Positions 6,954 to 11,534 of a stretch of 11,534 nt of DNA are shown one piece after another; the first letter of the stretch is position 1; each line of letters begins with the position of its first letter. The DNA is taken from positions 1-11,534 of the forward strand of contig JAGBFZ010000237.1 of NCBI GenBank assembly GCA_018110855.1, written 5' to 3'. The position numbers and the translations under genes are program-made. Source of the DNA: Oscillospiraceae bacterium (lineage in GTDB: Bacteria; Bacillota; Clostridia; Oscillospirales; Ruminococcaceae). The notes under the pieces were generated by a model that worked only from the letters and a program-made list of their open reading frames with translations, ran no database searches and was not told the origin of the DNA.

Positions 6954-7604
6954 ATGAAGCTTTTTATTGACACTGCAAACGTTGACGATATTCGCTGGGC
7001 AAACGATCTTGGCGTTATCTGCGGCGTTACCACGAATCCCTCCCTTATTGCAAAGGAAGGACGCGTTTTTGAGGAGGTTGTAAAGGAGATAACTACCATA
7101 GTTGATGGACCGATATCCGCCGAAGTAATCTCTCTTGAAGCTGACAAAATGGTTGAGGAGGCTCTTCCCCTTGCCGAAATACATAAGAATATCGTTATAA
7201 AGCTCCCCATGTGCGAGGAGGGACTTAAAGCCTGCAAAATGCTTACAGCAAAGGGCATCAAGACAAATGTAACGCTGGTATTTTCCGCAGCACAGGCTTT
7301 GCTTGCGGCAAAGGCAGGAGCAACCTTTGTATCTCCCTTCCTCGGCAGACTTGATGATATCGGCATGGAGGGTCTGAAGCTGATCGAGGAGATAGTTGAG
7401 ATTTTCAGCGTACAGAGTATAGAAACGGAAATAATTGCCGCATCGATCAGAAATCCTATCCACGTTACAGCCTGCGCAAGACTTGGATGCGACATTGCGA
7501 CGATCCCTGCAAACGTTATCCGTCAGATGATAAAGCATCCTATGACTGACAGCGGTATTGCTCGTTTCCTCAAGGATTGGGAGGGAGTAAATACAAATCA
7601 TTGA
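6954..7604 (+). CDS. Small transaldolase (transaldolase / fructose-6-phosphate aldolase family)
   Basis: A cytoplasmic class I aldolase of the short (about 215-residue) transaldolase family; this one has 216. The usual family signatures are present: FIDTAN at the N terminus, [13 protein letters not shown], the Schiff-base Lys83 in [26 protein letters not shown], and SPFLGRLDD. At the residue that helps separate the two activities, Phe129 in SPFLGR matches true transaldolases; E. coli fructose-6-phosphate aldolase has Tyr there (PYVNR). Transaldolase activity, moving a dihydroxyacetone unit between sugar phosphates in the non-oxidative pentose phosphate pathway, is therefore the better call. 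I chose the start at 6954 because AAAGGA (6939-6944) lies nine bases before it and the protein then begins MKLFIDTAN as family members do. The gene is single, flanked by its own leader hairpin and a terminator. The neighbouring xylanase fits a role in xylose use. Confidence 0.92.
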   Translation: MKLFIDTANVDDIRWANDLGVICGVTTNPSLIAKEGRVFEEVVKEITTIVDGPISAEVISLEADKMVEEALPLAEIHKNIVIKLPMCEEGLKACKMLTAKGIKTNVTLVFSAAQALLAAKAGATFVSPFLGRLDDIGMEGLKLIEEIVEIFSVQSIETEIIAASIRNPIHVTACARLGCDIATIPANVIRQMIKHPMTDSGIARFLKDWEGVNTNH

Positions 7605-7635
7605 TCGGCAAATTAATCGGCTTCTTGTTGTGGAA

Positions 7636-7674
7636 TTCCCTTGCATGGCGTCAGGCTGTGCAGGGGAGTTTTTT
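7636..7674 (+). terminator. Rho-independent terminator after the transaldolase gene
   Basis: Arms TTCCCTTGCA (7636-7645) and TGCAGGGGAG (7659-7668) pair over 10 bp with two G.U pairs, followed by TTTTTT at 7669-7674. Confidence 0.85.
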
Positions 7675-7721
7675 CTGTATAGAGGGATTTATCTGTCAGA
7701 TCTGTCTATATAACAATTAAA

Positions 7722-7754
7722 TGATAGTGAAAAATATCTTTTTCTTCATTATCA
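7722..7754. promoter_or_regulatory. Inverted repeat upstream of the xylanase promoter
   Basis: TGATAGTGAA (7722-7731) and TTCATTATCA (7745-7754) form 10-bp arms with one mismatch and a 13-nt spacer. The repeat is centred about 95 bp upstream of the -10. The size and position suit a dimeric regulator's operator. The rest of the 360-bp gap is AT-rich, including a TGCTT/AAGCA dyad near 7758-7778, with no other clear signal besides the terminator and promoter. Confidence 0.35.
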
Positions 7755-7829
7755 AAATGCTTGTTTTTAAAAAAAGCAATTTTTGGTTAAAAACTAAGCA
7801 AAAAATGAGTAGCAACTGACCTGAACACA

Positions 7830-7838
7830 TGGTATAAT
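7830..7838 (+). promoter_or_regulatory. Extended -10 promoter of the xylanase-SBP unit
   Basis: TGGTATAAT at 7830-7838 is an extended -10 element (TGnTATAAT). No good -35 lies at the right distance, which extended -10 promoters tolerate. The leader to the xylanase ATG would be about 120 nt. Confidence 0.55.
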
Positions 7839-7964
7839 TTTTTTAGAAGAAATAATACAAACGTCAATTAATATCGTATAGTTAAGCCATCTGCTTTTCA
7901 TGTCTGAGTAAATACTGAACCATCATTTATTGCTGTGGAAAAATCGTATTAGGAGGAAAAGAAT

Positions 7965-8336
7965 ATGAAGCTGAAAAAAGTATATTCGCTGATACTTTCT
8001 GCTCTTATGCTTTCAGCCTGCACCGCCGCTCAGGCTCCTGCACAGGAAACTGCTGCGGAGATCACTGCTGATTCAAATATATCCGAAGAAATTCTGAGTA
8101 TTGGATCTGAAACAGCCGCTGAAGAAACAGAGCCTCCCGTTATCAGCGACACTTTTTCTGACGAAAACTTCAAAGCTGAAAAAAGAGGAACTGTTATCCT
8201 CAGATATACCGAGGACGAAGCAGCTTCCGACAAGGGAGCGCTGAGGATATTCAACCGGAACAATGCATGGGACGGCGCTCAGTACAATGCTGATAAATTC
8301 AGAGGAAACGAGCTTGAAGCCGAAGGCTCATTCTGA
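7965..8336 (+). CDS. N-terminal xylanase fragment: lipoprotein signal and half of the CBM22-like module
   Basis: This is the 123-residue product expected if the TGA is obeyed. It starts with a lipoprotein signal: positively charged MKLKK, a hydrophobic stretch, and lipobox LSAC with Cys19 as the predicted lipid-anchored residue. A low-complexity Ala/Glu/Thr linker follows to about residue 62. Then comes the first half of a CBM22-like beta-sandwich: the strand RGTVILRYTEDEA, then ALRIFNRNNAWDGAQYNADKF, which matches the family's GxxSLxVxxRxxxWxGxxxDL pattern. The chain ends in ELEAEGSF, in the middle of a strand. A half module is unlikely to fold, so the fragment alone probably has no binding activity. 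Confidence 0.6.
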   Translation: MKLKKVYSLILSALMLSACTAAQAPAQETAAEITADSNISEEILSIGSETAAEETEPPVISDTFSDENFKAEKRGTVILRYTEDEAASDKGALRIFNRNNAWDGAQYNADKFRGNELEAEGSF

Positions 8337-8492
8337 AGCACTAATCCGAGCGTCAGGATCTCTATTCAGTATACTGTTAACGATAACACGACCTACAACA
8401 CTATCGCTTCCGTAAACACAAAGGAAGGTTCATATTCCAAATGCAGCGGAAAATACGATGTCCCCAAGAATGCTGAGAATATTATCGTTTAT

Positions 8493-9617
8493 GTGGAAAG
8501 CGACAGGCTTGAGGATATATATATCGACGATCTCTCGGTAAAGGTTTGCGGAGAATATACATATTATCCTGAGGCAGTTGCAACAGAGTTTGTGGATACC
8601 TCCGATTATCCGTCACTGAAGGAAGAGTACAAGGATTATTTCAGGATAGGCACAGCTACCTCTCCGAATCTTCTGGACAAAGAGCCATATGCCAAGATAA
8701 TAAAGGCTCAGTACAACAGCATGACACTGGGCAACAGCTTCAAGCCCGACTCAATACTCGATCATAATAAAACTGTGCGGGATGTTGAAAAGTATATGTA
8801 CTCACCTGCGGTAAAATTTGACGCTGTAAAGACCGAGCTTGATTTTGCAAGAGACAACGGACTGACGGTAAGAGGTCATACCCTTGTATGGCACAGTCAG
8901 ACTCCCGAATGGCTCTTCTATAAGAATTACGATATCGGCGGCGAGCTTGCCGACCGCGAGACCATGCTTGCAAGAATGGAAAACTACATAAAGAATGTTA
9001 TGGAGTGGACCGAGGAAAATTATCCCGGGCTTGTAAGAGCGTGGGATGTGGTAAACGAAGCAGCCGATGACGGCGGCGGAATGAGAAAGAGCCTCTGGTA
9101 TCAGACTGTGGGCGAGGATTACATCGAGCAGGCATTCATGTTTGCAAGAAAATACGCTCCCGAGGGCACAAAGCTTTTCTACAATGATTACAATTCCTAT
9201 CAGACCCGCAAGCAGAACGATATAATCACATTCCTCCGTCCTGTTGTGGAAGCAGGCAATATTGACGGCATGGGAATGCAGTCACATATAAATGTGAATA
9301 TAAACATTACCCTGTATATGGCAGCCTTGCAGAAATATTACGATGAGCTTGGACTTGAGATCAACGTGACCGAGCTTGACGTATGCAGAGGCAAGGGGGA
9401 CAACTGGCAGCAGGAACAGGGCGATTACTACAAAAAATTCATGTCAGAGATACTCAAGCTTCGCAAAAACGGAGTACCCATAACAAGCGTAACTCTCTGG
9501 GGAATAAGCGATACCGATTCATGGATATCATCGGATTACCCGCTTATCTTCAATGATGATCTCAGCAGAAAGCCTGCCTTTGACGGAATGATCGAAGCAG
9601 TAAAAAATCAGGAATAA
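8493..9617 (+). CDS. GH10 xylanase catalytic part (in-frame continuation after the TGA)
   Basis: The glycoside hydrolase family 10 domain cuts internal beta-1,4-xylosidic bonds in xylan with retention. In full-gene codon numbers it has RGHTLVWHSQTPEW (substrate-binding His), WDVVNEA with the acid/base Glu365, NDYNSYQT, MQSHIN, INVTELDV with the nucleophile Glu470, and VTLWGISDTDSW near the end. All key residues are present and the domain is full length. The first residues (to VKVCGE) are the tail of the CBM22-like module. The GTG at 8493 has no ribosome site and the part lacks a signal peptide, so separate expression would leave the enzyme in the cytoplasm; it is best read as the second half of the split gene. 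The catalytic identity is very secure. Confidence 0.85.
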   Translation: MESDRLEDIYIDDLSVKVCGEYTYYPEAVATEFVDTSDYPSLKEEYKDYFRIGTATSPNLLDKEPYAKIIKAQYNSMTLGNSFKPDSILDHNKTVRDVEKYMYSPAVKFDAVKTELDFARDNGLTVRGHTLVWHSQTPEWLFYKNYDIGGELADRETMLARMENYIKNVMEWTEENYPGLVRAWDVVNEAADDGGGMRKSLWYQTVGEDYIEQAFMFARKYAPEGTKLFYNDYNSYQTRKQNDIITFLRPVVEAGNIDGMGMQSHINVNINITLYMAALQKYYDELGLEINVTELDVCRGKGDNWQQEQGDYYKKFMSEILKLRKNGVPITSVTLWGISDTDSWISSDYPLIFNDDLSRKPAFDGMIEAVKNQE

Positions 9618-9657
9618 CAATAGTTAATCAATAAACAAAAAATATGGAGGTATTGTT

Positions 9658-11115
9658 ATGAAAAAATTTAAAAGAACGGTTGCCGGCATTTCCGCCTTTA
9701 CATTTGCTCTCGGACTTACAGCCTGCGGCGGAGGAAACTCCACGGGCGGAAATGATACAACTGCTGCATCTACAACCGCAGCCACAACCACAGGCGAGAC
9801 CACTACCGTTACAATGGCAAGCGAGGATGTGGAGGCTATCAGCGGCGCTGCTGCTCTGCTCCGTGATGAGACACTGGAAAGCAAGACCATCAAGTTCCTC
9901 AGCCACTGGGATATCAACCCCGTTGAGGGCGAATCCCTCCCCGTACAGCTCAGTATGTTCCAGGACAAGTATGACTGCCGTATCGAGTGGGTACCCACCA
10001 CTTGGGAAACACGTTATTCCGACCTCAGCACCCATGTTCTCGGCGGTACAGGTGTTGACTTCTTCCCCCGTGATGAAGAATGTCTGCCCAAGGGCGTTAT
10101 CAACGGAATGTTCCAGCCTGTTGATGATTACATTGACCTGAACAGTGAGCTCTGGTCCGATGTAGCAGTAGCTATGGATAAGTATAACTTCAACGGAAAG
10201 CACTATGCCTTTGTTACAGGCGTTTCTGCAAACAATATTGTGCTTTACAACAAGCAGACAATTGAAGAATACGGTTTTGATGATCCTTGGGAGCTTTACG
10301 AAGCAGGCGAGTGGAACTGGGATACCTTCTCTGATATGCTCCAGACATTTGTTGAAGCCGATCCCGATAACAACTGCGGTCTTGACGGCTGGTGGTCCGA
10401 GCTTGCTCTCAACCGTTCAGGCGGAGAGGCATTCATCGAAGCAAAGGACGGAAACATCGTTGTAAATATGCAGAGTGAAAAGATCGAAAAAGCAATGAAC
10501 AATATGCTCGATCTTTATAACAAGGGTCTTGTAATGGATAAGTCCCTTTATGACTGGAATGAGCAGCCTCAGTTCATGAGTGAAGGCAGAGAGCTGTTCT
10601 TCATCGTAGGTTCATGGCACATCATGAATCCTCCCGAGTCATGGTCCACCAAGATCCCTCCCGAGGATCTCGGCATTGCACCCGTTCCTAACGCTGCGGA
10701 CGCTGAGCATCCATGGCAGGACGCTGTACTTGATGGCTTCTGCCTTACAAGAGGTGCGCAGAATCCTCTGGGTGTTGCTCTTTACGCCGAGTGCGGACTT
10801 GCAGCAGCTCTGGATGACGGTGCTAAGGAAGTATATGACAAGCAGTGCCGTGAGGACTATCATTGGCCTGAGGACGTAATTGCTCATCGTTATGAGATAA
10901 ACGAACTGGCACGTCAGTATCCTGTTGTTGATATTGCAGGCGGTATGTCCAGCGATATCGAAAGCCTTACAACCTCCAATGCCAACAAGAGCGTTGGTCT
11001 TAATGCAGCACTTCACGGCGTTGAGTGGGCTACCACAAGAGAAGAGCTTTCCGGTGCGCTTGATGTTCTCGTTGCAGAAGTTGTTGACGAGCTTAATGCG
11101 GCTCAGGCTCAGTAA
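9658..11115 (+). CDS. Carbohydrate ABC transporter substrate-binding lipoprotein
   Basis: A 485-residue extracellular sugar-binding lipoprotein of the family 1 solute-binding type, which captures oligosaccharides for an ABC permease. A signal peptide with lipobox LTAC (Cys23) is followed by GGG and a Thr/Ala-rich linker to about residue 50. The mature fold begins near TIKFLSHWDINP. Binding-protein features include YAFVTGVSANNIVLYNKQTIEEYG, WNWDTFSDMLQTFVEADPD, and LGIAPVPNAADAEHPWQDAVLDGFCLTRGAQNP, where aromatic-rich loops would stack on sugars. GGAGGT precedes the ATG at about seven bases. The gap to the xylanase is 40 bp with no terminator, so the two are probably co-transcribed. The likely ligand is xylan-derived oligosaccharide, inferred only from that neighbour. 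No permease or ATPase gene follows; a strong terminator closes the unit, so the partner membrane proteins must be elsewhere. Confidence 0.92.
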   Translation: MKKFKRTVAGISAFTFALGLTACGGGNSTGGNDTTAASTTAATTTGETTTVTMASEDVEAISGAAALLRDETLESKTIKFLSHWDINPVEGESLPVQLSMFQDKYDCRIEWVPTTWETRYSDLSTHVLGGTGVDFFPRDEECLPKGVINGMFQPVDDYIDLNSELWSDVAVAMDKYNFNGKHYAFVTGVSANNIVLYNKQTIEEYGFDDPWELYEAGEWNWDTFSDMLQTFVEADPDNNCGLDGWWSELALNRSGGEAFIEAKDGNIVVNMQSEKIEKAMNNMLDLYNKGLVMDKSLYDWNEQPQFMSEGRELFFIVGSWHIMNPPESWSTKIPPEDLGIAPVPNAADAEHPWQDAVLDGFCLTRGAQNPLGVALYAECGLAAALDDGAKEVYDKQCREDYHWPEDVIAHRYEINELARQYPVVDIAGGMSSDIESLTTSNANKSVGLNAALHGVEWATTREELSGALDVLVAEVVDELNAAQAQ

Positions 11116-11147
11116 GCTGTGAAATTATCCCCTCGGACTATATAATA

Positions 11148-11196
11148 AAAAATCAGCATCAAAGCGGACGGCTTGTCTGCTTTGATGCTGATTTTT
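11148..11196 (+). terminator. Strong terminator after the xylanase-SBP unit
   Basis: Arms 11148-11165 and 11179-11196 pair perfectly over 18 bp (core ATCAGCATCAAAGC). The stem extends inward by four more pairs (GGAC / GTCT, one G.U) to a 5-nt loop. The outer A-run and T-run make it potentially bidirectional, although no gene faces it from the right. Confidence 0.95.
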
Positions 11197-11293
11197 TTGC
11201 CTCAAGAGTTACATATTTTTTCTATCAGCAGACAGTAATAGTGAAAGCCTTTTCTGTCATTGTGAGGAATATCGGGAGAGGATATTGCCGCCC

Positions 11294-11327
11294 CATAATG
11301 TGTCTGACTTTCACACGATGTTTTTTT
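11294..11327 (+). terminator. Possible weak terminator in the right intergenic region
   Basis: CAT..GTGT (11294-11303) pairs with ACAC.ATG (11313-11320) with small bulges and is followed by TTTTTTT (11321-11327). Upstream, AATATC and GATATT (near 11269-11287) form another small hairpin. The stretch 11200-11400 has no convincing coding frame. Together these could be the end of a short RNA, but the stems are weak. Confidence 0.3.
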
Positions 11328-11356
11328 AGCATAACATATACAGAGATAAATGTAAA

Positions 11357-11383
11357 GCGCACGGCAGAAATTCCGCCGTGTGC
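11357..11383. repeat. Isolated GC-rich hairpin
   Basis: GCGCACGGC (11357-11365) and GCCGTGTGC (11375-11383) form a 9-bp stem with one G.U pair and a 9-nt loop, in AT-rich surroundings. Neither side has a good T-run, though on the minus strand TTTACATTT follows. It could be a weak leftward terminator or a structural element. TATAAT occurs just after it (11385-11390), upstream of the terminal structured element, but with no good -35. Confidence 0.4.
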
Positions 11384-11413
11384 ATATAATTTTATACTAA
11401 TAACCAATTGTTC

Positions 11414-11534
11414 TATGGATAAAGACGGTGGATAGAATACGTCCAATCAAGGAAAACGACCGCAGGCGGGCTTCCGCCCGGCAAGGGAGTTTGACGCAGA
11501 GTGGGCGTATTATAGCCGCCGTATTTTGTCCATA
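11414..11534 (+). ncRNA. Unidentified structured element (long G.U-rich helix), possibly a noncoding RNA
   Basis: The 32 bases at 11414-11445 pair with the last 33 bases of the window (11502-11534). The helix opens with 10 consecutive pairs (TATGGATAAA with TTTGTCCATA) and closes with 11 (AATACGTCCA and its flank with TGGGCGTATT), broken only by one bulge and two mismatches. Several T-to-G contacts are G.U wobbles in a plus-strand RNA but would be A.C mismatches in the minus-strand RNA, so the plus strand is the likely folded form. The enclosed 56 bases contain CGGGC-TTCC-GCCCG (11467-11480), a 5-bp stem with a tetraloop. The element is GC-rich inside AT-rich flanks. I do not recognise it as tRNA, tmRNA, SRP RNA, RNase P RNA or a known riboswitch. 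It may continue past the window edge. Confidence 0.45.

Larger units (their letters stand above)
7965..9617 (+). pseudogene. GH10 endo-xylanase lipoprotein with CBM22-like module, split by an in-frame TGA
   Basis: One reading frame of 551 codons encodes a complete surface xylanase except for TGA at codon 124 (8334-8336). The upstream and downstream parts are in the same phase, and the bases between the stop and the next possible start at 8493 still encode good CBM22-like sequence (STNPSVRISIQYTVNDN and on). The gene is therefore one unit, not two. Order of parts: lipoprotein signal, Ala/Glu/Thr-rich linker, CBM22-like carbohydrate-binding module (about codons 65-195, containing the stop), and GH10 catalytic domain (about codons 205-548). 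AGGAGG (7951-7956) lies eight bases before the ATG. The SBP gene follows 40 bp later. No other damage is visible, so the stop is recent, a sequencing or assembly error, or read through. I list it as a pseudogene because as written it cannot give the full protein. Confidence 0.8.

Noticed and set aside
6915..7646. Long minus-strand frames (up to 243 codons) opposite the transaldolase gene
   Set aside because: They are shadows of a strongly recognised plus-strand gene; the predicted proteins are low in family features and have no ribosome site.
8334..8372. Selenocysteine at the in-frame TGA of the xylanase
   Set aside because: No convincing bacterial SECIS-type stem-loop follows the TGA, the residue lies in a carbohydrate-binding module with no redox role, and no selenoprotein relatives of this family are known to me.
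9624..10203. Minus-strand frames opposite the SBP gene
   Set aside because: They are antisense to a well-supported lipoprotein gene, with composition explained by its Thr/Ala-rich codons.
11225..11446. 73-codon minus-strand and 64-codon plus-strand frames in the right intergenic region
   Set aside because: No ribosome site, no recognisable domain, and they run across hairpins and a T7 run; treated as chance frames.
11414..11534. An integron attC site, 6S RNA or group II intron end
   Set aside because: No RYYYAAC/GTTRRRY core for attC, no 6S-type central bubble layout that I can recognise, and no domain V or intron-encoded protein in view. A retron ncRNA is not excluded, but no reverse transcriptase is visible.

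Overview
The window looks like the chromosome of a Gram-positive, fibre-degrading gut or rumen Clostridia, most likely a Ruminococcus-like member of the Oscillospiraceae. This is an inference from gene content and style: a lipoprotein GH10 xylanase with a CBM22-like module, a Thr-rich-linker sugar-binding lipoprotein, strong AGGAGG-type ribosome sites, TTGACA/TATAAT promoters and AT-rich intergenic regions. No rRNA, tRNA, CRISPR array or insertion sequence is visible.

Layout. (1) Positions 1-1350 (+) hold the 3' part of a sensor histidine kinase, then a TetR-family regulator with its own near-consensus promoter and a terminator. (2) Positions 1360-1500 are a short gap with a promoter-like sequence, a 28-codon zinc-knuckle mini-ORF and a perfect 13-bp hairpin. 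(3) Positions 1505-5590 (-) carry a complete glucose-type phosphotransferase system in three genes: fused EIICBA (ptsG), HPr (ptsH) and enzyme I (ptsI). They run in that order from one promoter near 5632-5659. (4) Positions 5719-6582 (-) encode an AraC-family regulator, separated from ptsG by a strong terminator. (5) A 371-bp divergent region leads to a small transaldolase-family gene at 6954-7604 (+). Its leader contains an attenuator-like hairpin. (6) Positions 7965-11115 (+) are a two-gene unit: a surface xylanase and a carbohydrate ABC substrate-binding lipoprotein, closed by a 22-bp terminator. (7) Positions 11200-11534 have no convincing gene but hold several hairpins. The last 121 bases fold into a long G.U-rich helix resembling a structured RNA.

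How the parts fit (inference). The xylanase would cut xylan at the cell surface and the binding protein would hand the released oligosaccharides to an ABC permease not seen here. The transaldolase would serve the non-oxidative pentose phosphate reactions needed to use xylose. The PTS would import a hexose, probably glucose. The AraC regulator sits between the hexose and pentose genes and is a candidate regulator of one or both.

Most notable points: an in-frame TGA splits the otherwise intact xylanase frame inside its CBM22-like module; HPr keeps His15 but has Lys in place of the regulatory Ser46; an unidentified structured element reaches the right edge; and the transaldolase leader carries a terminator-like hairpin. 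I did not find a convincing wholly new multi-gene system.
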